From: Clostridia bacterium
GTDB lineage: Bacteria; Bacillota; Clostridia; Christensenellales; CAG-138
Length of the DNA stretch: 46,468 bases
Direction of reading: 5' to 3'
Assembly: GCA_017539215.1 (NCBI GenBank)
Contig: JAFYHI010000071.1
Location: forward strand, 1-46,468
Part shown: positions 39,468-46,468 of the stretch, piece by piece
Layout: every line of letters starts with the position of its first letter
Numbering within the stretch: the stretch's first letter is position 1
Notes under the pieces: model-generated
Database searches by the model: none
What the model was told of the DNA's origin: nothing
What the model saw: the letters and a program-made list of their open reading frames with translations, nothing else
Position numbers and translations under genes: made by a program

Positions 39468-39500
39468 GTGTAAAAAACGTGTAAAAAACGTGTAAAAATC
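39468..39500. repeat. three tandem 11-bp repeats upstream of a promoter
   Basis: GTGTAAAAAAC at 39468-39478 and 39479-39489, and GTGTAAAAATC at 39490-39500. The A-tracts recur every 11 bp, about one helical turn, directly upstream of the reverse-strand promoter at 39432-39460. Confidence 0.6.
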
Positions 39501-39540
39501 TACCGAATCTTATTGAGCGGCGTAAGCCGCGCATAAATCG

Positions 39541-39565
39541 GAGGGGGCCTTTTTGCGGCCCCCTC
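39541..39565 (-). terminator. hairpin after the transglutaminase gene
   Basis: A perfect 9-bp stem GAGGGGGCC / GGCCCCCTC (39541-39549 / 39557-39565), 7-base loop, 6 bases after the stop codon on the reverse strand. The following T-run is short (CGATTTAT), so termination may be partial. Confidence 0.6.
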
Positions 39566-39571
39566 ATGTAT

Positions 39572-41863
39572 TTACAGACGGAATATGACCCACTTCATTA
39601 TAAACCGCATGAACGGGCTGTGCCTTAACACGTTCGCGCGGTTCTGCGCGACGAGGGCCAGAAGCTCCTTCTGCCGCTCCTTCATCGGGTGGTTGGAGAA
39701 CGCGGCCTCAAGCCTGAGCGAATCGAAGTCCTTTGGAAGCTCGGCGCCGTACCCGCGAAGCGAGCCCAAGTACCTCAGCATTTCAAGCACTGCGGCGCGG
39801 GAATCCTTTTGACCGAACCTGCGTCGGCGGCCTGCGCGGATGAGAGCGCCGGCCCCCTGCCACAGGGCGGCTGCCGCGGCTGCGGCTCCCAATGCGATGA
39901 ACCAACCGAGTGGGCTTTTTTTGACAGGCTCTGTCGGCTCGGACGGGGTAAACGGAGCGCGCGTGGGGCGCGCGGTGGGCTCGCCCGTGGGCACGGCCGG
40001 ATCATGCGGGCGGCGCGTGATCTCAATGGGCGGCAGCGTTACGTCCGGCACGGGGGTAACGCTTGGGGTATCGGGCACTATATCGCCGCGCCCGGTATAG
40101 CCGGTATTCTCGCTGAAGCCGGCGGTGCTCTCGACGGGTACCCAGCCGACGCCCTTGATGTAGACCTCTGTCCATGCGTGGGAAGCGCCGCGCGGCACGT
40201 CGACCCAGGTATCGGCCTCGGTCACCTCGGCGCGGTAGCCCACGACGTAGCGGGCGGGTATGCCAACGGCCTGCAGCAGGGCGGCTGTCGCGCTTGCAAA
40301 ATGCACGCAGTAGCCGCGCTTGCTCTCGCTCAGGAAATACTCGACAAAGTCATATCCCGGCGGCACAAGCCCCGGTTCGAGCGTGTATTCGCCGCTTGAT
40401 CTGACCAGCTTTGCTATGCTTCGGGCAGTTTGATACGGGCGGTCGGGGTCTATAACAAGCCCGGCGTTCACAGGAAGCATCGAAGAGGACGTCAGCGAAT
40501 GCTCATTTCCGTCGATTATCGCCCACAAAGGCAGGGAGGAGCCGTCCGCCGCGGGATTGTAACCGAAAACGTCTTCCCAACCGGAGCCCAGCCGGTACCC
40601 GCCGTCGCTTTCCTTGTAGGCTACGGGCGTCATCTGCTCCAACAGGGAGATAAGCTTTGTCTTTAAGGGGCCGTCGGGCAGAGTGTATTCGAGCTTTGCG
40701 AACTTATAATACTCCTCCTCATCGGGGGTCGGGTCTGCCGCAGCGAACACCACCCTCGCCTTGAACGACCAGATATACGCCGTCCTGCCGTACGCGCGGA
40801 CGTATGATTCGCCCACGCTGACGTCCTCCCTGGGGGTGAAGGCGTACGGGGTAACGCGCTCGTTCATGTAGGCGTCGCGCACGCCAATAAAGGAAGTGCC
40901 GCCGTTTTGGGTGGAACCGAGCGCCTCAAGCGAGTGCCAACTGCCGTCGTATTCGGGTGCGCTTCTCCACATAGTTCCCGTGTAGCGCCCGTATGAGTGC
41001 GTGCGCAGCAGGAAAACGCCCGTGGACGAGCAGTTGACGGAGAAGGCCTTTTCGTCTTCTATCTGTCTGTCGCCCTCGGCCTGCAGGTCATACTCACGCG
41101 GGTTACTGAACTGGCGCGAGAATATGGAATCGCGCAGGGGACCGAAGGTCTCTATAAAGCTGCGCCTTTGGGCAAACGGGATCGGCTCGTATTTGCTTTG
41201 AGGCGATACGATCAAAAGTATTGCGGCGGCTGCCCCAAGCAGCACAAGGAACAGCAGACGCCCCGTGCCGGCTGAGCGGACGTCCCTCTTTTTTATCTCA
41301 TATCCGAACAGCACGCCCGCACAGTACAGAGCGGCCAGCACAACGGTGAAAACCGCCGGGCGGCAGTCGGTGTAAATAAAGCACAGCGCCATTGCGGGCA
41401 TTGGAACGAGCAGCGCGAATACGGGCAGTTTCGGTTTGACTACGAGCAGTGCGGTAATGAGTGTGAGCACCGCCGCGCAAAACACGAGGAATGCGGTAAC
41501 GTCGGACTCGGGGAACGCCAACAGCCCGGGATCTTCGGGAGTCGGCAGCAGCGAAAAGTCGAGCGACCAAAGGCTTGCCCCCGCGTACCACAAAAGCTTT
41601 GCGCCGTTTGCGATGGGCCCGTGCGCAAAGAACCCATAAATGGCGGTAAGCGCCGCAAACCCCGCGCAGGGCAGGAGCCACGCTTTTTTTGCGGCATGGA
41701 TGAGCGGCACAAGCACGAGCGCGAAAACGAAGGACACAAGCATGGCGACCGACGGATCGTACGGCACCTCATAAGCGGTGGGCATTGCGTTGATGCACGC
41801 CGAAACGCAGCAGGCGGTAAGAGCCGCGTCGGCTATTGCGGCGGCCCAGGGGAATCTTCTCAC
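39572..41863 (-). CDS. transglutaminase-like membrane protein (TgpA type)
   Basis: A 763-residue protein: about six membrane helices in the first 210 residues, an external transglutaminase-like domain, a Pro/Thr-rich linker (about 605-655), one more membrane helix and a cytoplasmic tail with a DUF4129-like end. The Cys of RGYCVHFAS (near 516) and His of ASHAWTEVY (near 560) make a cysteine-protease-like pair; the usual third Asp is Glu in GWVPVESTAGF. Last gene of the moxR-DUF58-transglutaminase unit, overlapping the DUF58 gene by 4 bases. The substrate is unknown; the class is thought to act on surface proteins. Confidence 0.85.
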   Translation of the reverse strand: MRRFPWAAAIADAALTACCVSACINAMPTAYEVPYDPSVAMLVSFVFALVLVPLIHAAKKAWLLPCAGFAALTAIYGFFAHGPIANGAKLLWYAGASLWSLDFSLLPTPEDPGLLAFPESDVTAFLVFCAAVLTLITALLVVKPKLPVFALLVPMPAMALCFIYTDCRPAVFTVVLAALYCAGVLFGYEIKKRDVRSAGTGRLLFLVLLGAAAAILLIVSPQSKYEPIPFAQRRSFIETFGPLRDSIFSRQFSNPREYDLQAEGDRQIEDEKAFSVNCSSTGVFLLRTHSYGRYTGTMWRSAPEYDGSWHSLEALGSTQNGGTSFIGVRDAYMNERVTPYAFTPREDVSVGESYVRAYGRTAYIWSFKARVVFAAADPTPDEEEYYKFAKLEYTLPDGPLKTKLISLLEQMTPVAYKESDGGYRLGSGWEDVFGYNPAADGSSLPLWAIIDGNEHSLTSSSMLPVNAGLVIDPDRPYQTARSIAKLVRSSGEYTLEPGLVPPGYDFVEYFLSESKRGYCVHFASATAALLQAVGIPARYVVGYRAEVTEADTWVDVPRGASHAWTEVYIKGVGWVPVESTAGFSENTGYTGRGDIVPDTPSVTPVPDVTLPPIEITRRPHDPAVPTGEPTARPTRAPFTPSEPTEPVKKSPLGWFIALGAAAAAAALWQGAGALIRAGRRRRFGQKDSRAAVLEMLRYLGSLRGYGAELPKDFDSLRLEAAFSNHPMKERQKELLALVAQNRANVLRHSPFMRFIMKWVIFRL

Positions 41864-42816
41864 AGGCCCACCCCCCTTCCGGGCTTTATGCGGTAGATCA
41901 GCGCGTCTTCGGTGACGTGGGAGGAGAGCACGGGCTTTTCCCTTTGCATGGGCTCGGATAGCACGGCCTTTATAAAGTCGTCAAAATCGTTTTCGGAGCG
42001 TACCACAATTCGTTTCTTGCCGTACTGAAGCGTGTACGGCACCTGTTCCTCCATAAGCTGAGCGTTGAGATAGCACAGCTGCTCCAAAACGCTGCGATGC
42101 TCCCTGTACAGCACGGGCATATCGGGAACGAGCACGATGGGCTTTCTGATCTCCTCCTGCGGCTCGCGCACGATTATGCCGTCGTATTTGGCGGTGAGCT
42201 TCCAATGGATAAGGTTCATCGGGTCGCCGCGGCGGTAGGGGCGCATCTCATGCTCCTCCGAAAAGCCCATGGGCTTGGGCTTTAACGCCATTGCCGAGCG
42301 CTTCAAAAGCTCCGGTTCGGGGTTTGGCGCCGTCTTGTCGGGAAGCACCGTAACGACAGCCGGAGCGCCCCTTTTTATGGGTATGGGGATGAGGCCCAGA
42401 TAGTCGTAGACAAACGCCCGCTTTATGCGGTAACGAATGGAGCCTATCTCGCTCGTGTCGGGAGAAAACTCGGTTTCGGCCCTTTTTTTGCCGTAAACGC
42501 GGAGCTTTTCGCGCGATTGAGCCACGCCGGTAAACAGGTTCTCGGCAGACACGGTGACGCTCCACGCCTCGGGCGGTAAAAGGCCGAATGAGTCTACGCA
42601 GAGGCGCATGACGGTCTTTCTGCCGCGGCACACGTCGGGCCCGCCGATAAGCTGAGTACGGGCGCGGATGGCGGCAGGCAGGCTAAGCGCGACAGACGCG
42701 AGAGGCGCGCAGAGCAAAAAGAGCAGTATGTAATGCGTAACATACTGCCCATAGGCATAGTGAAACCCCGCTGCCGCCGCAAGCAGCAGCAGGTACAGCA
42801 CACGCCGCCCTGCCAT
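41860..42816 (-). CDS. DUF58 domain protein
   Basis: A 318-residue protein with two N-terminal membrane helices and a C-terminal DUF58 domain, a relative of von Willebrand A domains. The signature stretch MRPYRRGDPMNLIHWKLTAK lies near residues 190-210. In this widespread gene trio the MoxR ATPase acts with the DUF58 protein as a chaperone-like pair, with the transglutaminase-like protein as client or effector. The stop overlaps the next start (ATGA type), and the start shares its first base with the stop of moxR. Confidence 0.87.
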   Translation of the reverse strand: MAGRRVLYLLLLAAAAGFHYAYGQYVTHYILLFLLCAPLASVALSLPAAIRARTQLIGGPDVCRGRKTVMRLCVDSFGLLPPEAWSVTVSAENLFTGVAQSREKLRVYGKKRAETEFSPDTSEIGSIRYRIKRAFVYDYLGLIPIPIKRGAPAVVTVLPDKTAPNPEPELLKRSAMALKPKPMGFSEEHEMRPYRRGDPMNLIHWKLTAKYDGIIVREPQEEIRKPIVLVPDMPVLYREHRSVLEQLCYLNAQLMEEQVPYTLQYGKKRIVVRSENDFDDFIKAVLSEPMQREKPVLSSHVTEDALIYRIKPGRGVGL

Positions 42817-43769
42817 CAGCGTACGTCAGGCACGGCTGTCATGGCGATTATATCATCCACGACGGACCGCGCGGTCTTGCCGGAGGCCTTCGCCTCGGCG
42901 GTCAGCAGCAGGCGGTGGGTCACGGTGGCGGGATAGATGTATTTGACGTCATCGGGAATGACGAAATCGCGCCCGTGGATATAGGCCATTGCCTTTGCCA
43001 TGGATGCGACGGCTATTGAGGCGCGCGGGCTTGCGCCGTGCAGCACGTTAGGGTTGACCCTTGACGTGGTGGAGAGGCGGATGACGTACTCCATAATCTT
43101 TTTGTCAACGTAGACCTCGTCGGCCTGCGCGCGCATTGCGGCAAGCTCCTGCCTCTCAGCAACGCGCTGCACCTTATCCATGGGGTTGCCTTTCTGCTTG
43201 CGCTGCAGCAGGTCAAGCTCGTCCGCGGGGTTGGGATAGCCCAGCGACAGGCGCACCATGAACCTGTCAAGCTGCGACTCCGGCAAAAGCTGAGTGCCGC
43301 TGGAGCCTACCGGGTTCTGCGTGGCGATGACCACGAACGGATCGGGCACGTTGTGGGTCTCGCCGTCGACGGTGACGCGGCCCTCCTCCATCGCCTCGAG
43401 CAGCGCCGACTGGGTGCGGCTCGTTGCCCGGTTGAGCTCGTCCGCCAAGAACAGGTTGCAGAGTATCGCGCCCGGCATGTACTGCATCTGTCCGCTGTCC
43501 TTGTCAAGCAGGGAGAAACCCACTATGTCCGACGGAAGAACATCGGGTGTGAACTGAACGCGGTTGTAGTCAAGCCCAAGCGCCTTGCTGAACGCAAGCG
43601 CCATAGTGGTTTTGCCGACGCCCGGTATGTCCTCAAGCAGAATATGTCCGCGTGCAAGTATCGCGGTGAAAGCAAGGCCAAGCACGTCATCCTTGCCGAC
43701 AACGGCCTTTTTGACTTCGTTGATGATGGTTTCCGGTGTGATCATAGCTGACTCAGGCTTTGCAAACAA
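42816..43769 (-). CDS. MoxR-family AAA+ ATPase
   Basis: A AAA+ ATPase of about 310 residues: Walker A DIPGVGKTT, Walker B LFLADELNRA, sensor 1 VIATQNPVG, arginine-finger region ESQLDRFMVRL and a C-terminal lid with SPRASIAVASMAKA. It would remodel proteins together with the DUF58 partner. Start: an ATG at 43745 has no ribosome site, whereas TTG at 43769 lies 5 bases after AAAGGA, so TTG is chosen; the two starts differ by eight residues. First gene of a three-gene coupled operon. Confidence 0.88.
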   Translation of the reverse strand: MFAKPESAMITPETIINEVKKAVVGKDDVLGLAFTAILARGHILLEDIPGVGKTTMALAFSKALGLDYNRVQFTPDVLPSDIVGFSLLDKDSGQMQYMPGAILCNLFLADELNRATSRTQSALLEAMEEGRVTVDGETHNVPDPFVVIATQNPVGSSGTQLLPESQLDRFMVRLSLGYPNPADELDLLQRKQKGNPMDKVQRVAERQELAAMRAQADEVYVDKKIMEYVIRLSTTSRVNPNVLHGASPRASIAVASMAKAMAYIHGRDFVIPDDVKYIYPATVTHRLLLTAEAKASGKTARSVVDDIIAMTAVPDVR

Positions 43770-43785
43770 AGCCGTCCTTTCTTTT

Positions 43786-44028
43786 TTATACGTCCCTCGA
43801 AATGCAAACCCGCGGCGAAAGCGCAAAACAAGCGGCAGCCCGGGCATATTCCCCCCGCCCCGGCCGCTGTTGCGCCCTCTTTAGGTATATTATACCACGA
43901 TTTCGCCGGATTGCAACCATTTGAACACACTTATTGCACATGTGCGAAAGCCGGCGCCGGAATGCGAGTTTCAGTACAGCGAGCAGCAGCCATGCCGGGG
44001 CAAGCAGTATTTTGAAAACGGTCCGCAT
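43786..44028 (-). pseudogene. short ORF, possible CD1845-type remnant
   Basis: An 80-codon frame with a perfect start signal: AAGGAGG 8 bases before the ATG at 44028. The first 28 residues (MRTVFKILLAPAWLLLAVLK and on) resemble the membrane start of the small CD1845-type proteins common in conjugative elements of Clostridia. After that the sequence becomes low-quality and Arg-rich, and the frame runs through the moxR promoter. I read it as a degraded remnant of a mobile element; it could also be a real short membrane peptide. Confidence 0.35.
43889..43916 (-). promoter_or_regulatory. promoter of the moxR operon
   Basis: Reverse-strand TTGCAA (43916-43911), 16 bp, TATAAT (43894-43889). The leader to the TTG start is about 110 bases and can fold. 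Confidence 0.6.
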
Positions 44029-44463
44029 AGTCACGTCCTCCTTGTGGTTCTGAGAACATGATAGCAGATCATGGTCGATTTGACGAATGTGCGGAAAAGA
44101 AAAAGCGACCCTGCGATATCCTCCGTTTGGGAGCAGTAACATTCCCCCAATCCAGAGATATCTAAATCTCCAACACCATGATAATGCTCGAGTTTCCAAA
44201 CGCTGTATCTTCTTAAAAACTCCGAAAAAGCCGTTTGATTACATCGGCAGAAGTCTTTTTTTACTCGGTTTTTTATGATATAATTGCAGTAGTCTGATAT
44301 CTGGGTACAGCATTTGAGATCGGCGCTTGCCTTGGGAGCACGTGGCTGCGCGTCTAAATCGCCCCGCTCGTACCCGAAGGGCATGTATTATCGCAAAAAA
44401 CCCAAGAAACAGTTTTTTGAGGTTTTCTTATCACAAGAGCAAAAGTTGTTCTGGAGGACTATT
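44029..44463. other. intergenic junction into an AT-rich island
   Basis: About 435 bases without a convincing gene. Composition changes from GC-rich to AT-rich near 44090. A forward extended -10 promoter (TGA-TATAAT, 44276-44284) and the ribosome site TGGAGGA before 44464 belong to the endonuclease gene. No inverted or direct repeats marking an insertion boundary were found by eye. Reverse-strand frames here have no recognisable product. Confidence 0.5.
44276..44284 (+). promoter_or_regulatory. extended -10 promoter of the Mrr-like gene
   Basis: TGA followed by TATAAT (44279-44284); upstream is T-rich without a clear -35. The transcript would have a 175-base leader. Confidence 0.5.
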
Positions 44464-45414
44464 ATGAAAGCTGGCAAAGCATTTGAGTTGTTTGTCAAGC
44501 ATCTTTTGATTAATATCGGCTTTTCCGAAGTCTCTTCCGATGGAATCTATGTGTTTGATGGCGCTCCCGGGCAAATGTTACAGGGCTTAGGAGAGGCTCA
44601 TAATGCGGATGTTCTATTAGATCCACCTGTACAGACTCCGTTTTATTCTCGAACAAGGCTGCTTATCGAATGTAAGGATCATCAATCCAGAATTGGCATT
44701 GATACCGTCCGGAGCGTGTTAGCACTACGAGAAGATATTAACCACTTTGATATTGTGGACATAAATGAGCTATTATTCCGGCGCCGTCAAAACCGTCATG
44801 GCGTTTTATATGACTATGAAAGATGCACCTATCAAGTTGCGATTGCTGCGATTAACGGTTTCACGGATCATGCACAAAAGTTTGCAGCTACTTACCGCAT
44901 CCCGTTAATCTCATTTGAACGTTTGCCATTTTGGAAAGAGTTTTGTAGGATGCTCGGAACAGCACATCTTTCTTATGGTAGGCGTAAAAATTCGCAGCGG
45001 ATCGATATTCCCGAAGAGCTCACAGAAGAGAAGATCGTCAGTTTTGCTAACGAAATAGGCCAACATATGGCATTGGCCATAACTGGGTCTGGGCAATTAT
45101 TGTTTTTATATCGCGAATATGGCGAGCAAAACGAGTTTGATGATTACTACTCTTTGCATTGGTCTGCTCCAAATCATCCATGGGTTTTAAAATCTGGTGC
45201 TTGCTCTTATCTATTTCAGCTCCCTAAGAACATAATGATACATTGGCTTGAAAATGCGACAAATGACTTGGAAATGAAACGGGAAGCAATTAATTGTAAA
45301 GCAAGCCATTTATCGAATATGATCGTCTATTATGCAGAGTATGGTCGTCCAATAGTAAAGATGATTTCGATTGATAGGTATCAGCTTGAAAATGCTCGAA
45401 AAGAGCTAAGCTAA
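44464..45414 (+). CDS. Mrr-like restriction endonuclease-fold protein
   Basis: A 316-residue protein with an N-terminal PD-(D/E)xK nuclease-like domain: E8 in GKAFELFVKHLL, D49 in NADVLL and E69-C70-K71 in LLIECKDHQ, the order and spacing of Mrr-type restriction enzymes. Residues from about 190 on have no recognised fold and may be a sensor or DNA-reading domain. The gene is clearly AT-rich compared with neighbours and stands alone without a methyltransferase, which suits a modification-dependent (type IV) enzyme or another defence nuclease. The open frame begins at 44314, but the ATG at 44464 has TGGAGGA before it and starts the nuclease domain. Acquired by transfer, most likely. Confidence 0.75.
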   Translation: MKAGKAFELFVKHLLINIGFSEVSSDGIYVFDGAPGQMLQGLGEAHNADVLLDPPVQTPFYSRTRLLIECKDHQSRIGIDTVRSVLALREDINHFDIVDINELLFRRRQNRHGVLYDYERCTYQVAIAAINGFTDHAQKFAATYRIPLISFERLPFWKEFCRMLGTAHLSYGRRKNSQRIDIPEELTEEKIVSFANEIGQHMALAITGSGQLLFLYREYGEQNEFDDYYSLHWSAPNHPWVLKSGACSYLFQLPKNIMIHWLENATNDLEMKREAINCKASHLSNMIVYYAEYGRPIVKMISIDRYQLENARKELS

Positions 45415-45502
45415 AAGATTGTCCAATACGATAACGGCAAGGTTTAGTGCATGTGCAAGAAAAAGAAAAAGAGGCGCATCGCGACTCGACAAAAGGATAC
45501 CG

Positions 45503-45952
45503 TCACTTTATCGATACTCTCCAATCCTCGCCCGATACCAAATACTGAAACTCCGTCAGTTGCGGGCTGTTCATCACTTTCAAAAGTTGTTCAAGATCGG
45601 CAACAGTTTCTATCCCTGAGAGACGGCCGTATTCGATCCACTCCATGTGTCCCTCTTCGGAGGAATCAAGGCTGCCGGTCCATTCGGTTACCTTAAAAAG
45701 AAGGACTACATATCTTCCGTTTTCTATCGGAAACTGCTTGACTCCGACCAATCTCGGTTCAATGACCGTCAAGCCTGTTTCTTCTTTCATTTCGCGGACG
45801 ACCGCATCAACAAAGGATTCTCAGGGCTCAACGTGACCGCCCGGCAAGGCATAGCCCCGCCAATCCTTCTTTACCCTGTTTTGAAGGAGTATTCTGCTGC
45901 CGTCCTCGATGAGGCACAAAACTGTCAACTCGACGTTCTCTGTTCTGCTCAT
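45503..45952 (-). pseudogene. Nudix hydrolase broken by an in-frame TGA in the Nudix box
   Basis: A MutT-type frame of 148 sense codons with a TGA at codon 44 (45823-45821). It reads MSRTENVELTVLCLIEDG, then YALPGGHVEP, stop, ESFVDAVVREMKEETGL. The stop stands exactly where the Nudix box G-x5-E-x7-REUxEExGU normally has the Gly of the PGE triplet, so one base change from GGA would explain it. All other box residues are intact and codons after the stop remain clean, which points to a recent loss, a sequencing error or read-through. Family members clean damaged nucleotides such as 8-oxo-dGTP. GTGGAG before the ATG at 45952 is a normal ribosome site; the gene follows the MazG-like gene by 24 bases. 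Confidence 0.8.
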
Positions 45953-45975
45953 TTGCTTATCTCCACAGAACCCGT

Positions 45976-46305
45976 TCACCAACGGTTCATATTCTTCTCA
46001 AACTTATTGATATAGGCATGTTTCAATTCATCGGCCGATATTTCATAGCAAAGGAGCACGTCGTTATAATACATGAGAACGTCCGCCAATTCTTCGATGA
46101 GATGATCCCGCAGCTCCGCTTCCTTACAGGCTTTTTCTGCACCGTGCTTCTTGATAATGTCAATAACTTCGCCTGTTTCTCCGATCATCCAAAGCAGCTT
46201 GTTTTGTCCGATTTCGGGAGATATCGTTTCCCATGTGTCTTTATACTTATCCTGCAATGTTTTCTGCATATCAAGCATTTCGTTGATTCCAAAGTCATCC
46301 ATCAT
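45976..46305 (-). CDS. MazG-like nucleotide pyrophosphohydrolase
   Basis: A 109-residue all-alpha NTP pyrophosphatase of the MazG superfamily. Metal-binding acids are in MIGETGEVIDI (E-x2-E) and LIEELADVLMYYND (E-x2-D), with KLLWM and a C-terminal KFEKNMNRW typical of the group. It would hydrolyse abnormal or surplus (d)NTPs to monophosphates. The ATG at 46305 is chosen because GAGGTG lies just before it; an in-frame GTG at 46311 overlaps the ribosome site. In one transcription unit with the Nudix gene, so both are nucleotide house-cleaning enzymes. Confidence 0.85.
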   Translation of the reverse strand: MMDDFGINEMLDMQKTLQDKYKDTWETISPEIGQNKLLWMIGETGEVIDIIKKHGAEKACKEAELRDHLIEELADVLMYYNDVLLCYEISADELKHAYINKFEKNMNRW

Positions 46306-46368
46306 TTTCACCTCAAAAAATAGATTCAGCGGGATTTATGATAATTATTTTTCCTGCACGGCGTTCCG

Positions 46369-46468
46369 TCACACGATCTCCAGAACGTATTTATATGCGC
46401 TCTCGGGGGGCTCGCCAAAATACCCTTCTTCGATCCTGTTCAACCGATATCCGCAGTCCTCGAAGACC
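46369..46468 (-). CDS. 3' end of an unidentified gene, truncated by window edge
   Basis: The reverse frame is open from the right edge to a TGA at 46371-46369 and encodes at least 32 residues ending GEPPESAYKYVLEIV. GC content and codon use are ordinary. The piece is too short to name; its stop is 63 bases before the MazG-like start, so it may lead the same operon. Confidence 0.5.
   Translation of the reverse strand, partial: VFEDCGYRLNRIEEGYFGEPPESAYKYVLEIV

Noticed and set aside
44031..44384. A 117-codon reverse frame before the Mrr-like gene
   Set aside because: No convincing start signal or family resemblance, and it covers the promoter and leader of the endonuclease gene.
45821..45823. 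TGA as a recoded sense codon (selenocysteine or Gly)
   Set aside because: The site is a Gly, not a Cys/Sec position; no SECIS-like structure is evident, and TGA ends many intact genes in this window (for example feoA, mazG-like, LRR), so a code change is not supported.

Overview
The window looks like a chromosomal segment of a GC-rich, spore-forming Firmicute of class Clostridia. The evidence is a YunB sporulation gene, a SpoIID-type amidase, a YlmH S4 protein, DUF4003, DUF2232-rplI-dnaB gene order, an rpsF-ssb-rpsR operon, and exported proteins with dockerin-type tails or Pro/Thr linkers. A member of the Oscillospiraceae/Christensenellales part of the class would fit, but the order-level placement is a guess. 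TGA is clearly used as a normal stop. No tRNA, rRNA, CRISPR array or intact mobile element was seen.

Layout. 1-2.5 kb: end of a TPR gene, then a PAP2 phosphatase and a CorA-type Mg transporter. 2.5-8.8 kb: galM (reverse), a Na/Ca exchanger, typA, and cysE-cysK. 8.9-13.7 kb: a co-directional run tcdA, SpoIID-like amidase, NagZ-like lipoprotein and alpha/beta hydrolase, which looks like envelope remodelling. 13.7-17.9 kb: yunB, DUF4003, feoB-feoA and a small DUF1540 Cys-rich protein. 18-20.9 kb: DUF2232-rplI-dnaB. 21-26.6 kb, all reverse: rmuC, an ECF transporter S subunit, an SGNH lipoprotein, and an acyl-CoA ligase paired with an E2-type acyltransferase homologue that lacks the catalytic His. 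26.7-30 kb, reverse: a TetM/EF-G-like GTPase fused to a YacP/Rae1-like NYN nuclease domain, overlapping ylmH. 30.1-33.4 kb: RCC1-dockerin protein, deoxyinosine glycosylase, cytidylate-kinase-like protein, HutD-like protein. 33.5-38.2 kb: rpsF-ssb-rpsR, then LRR-dockerin protein, rsmF-like and rsmA translationally coupled. 38.2-43.8 kb, reverse: two unknown membrane proteins, and the moxR-DUF58-transglutaminase module. From about 44 kb the sequence becomes AT-rich and carries an Mrr-like endonuclease and a MazG/Nudix pair; the Nudix gene is broken by an in-frame TGA inside its Nudix box.

The strongest candidate for a little-described system is the 26.7-30 kb unit. One polypeptide joins a ribosome-protection-type translational GTPase to a nuclease domain related to the A-site mRNA endonuclease Rae1, and its 3' end overlaps ylmH, whose family has been connected to ribosome-associated quality control. 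The gene order suggests a translation-rescue module: GTPase-delivered mRNA cleavage on stalled ribosomes followed by 50S-side processing. All four acidic residues expected for the nuclease and the core GTPase motifs are present.

Regulation visible in the sequence is mostly SigA-type promoters with 17-bp spacing and clear intrinsic terminators. Notable exceptions are an apparently leaderless galM transcript, palindromes at the cysE promoter and at the acyltransferase promoter, and an orphan hairpin-plus-terminator between hutD and rpsF.
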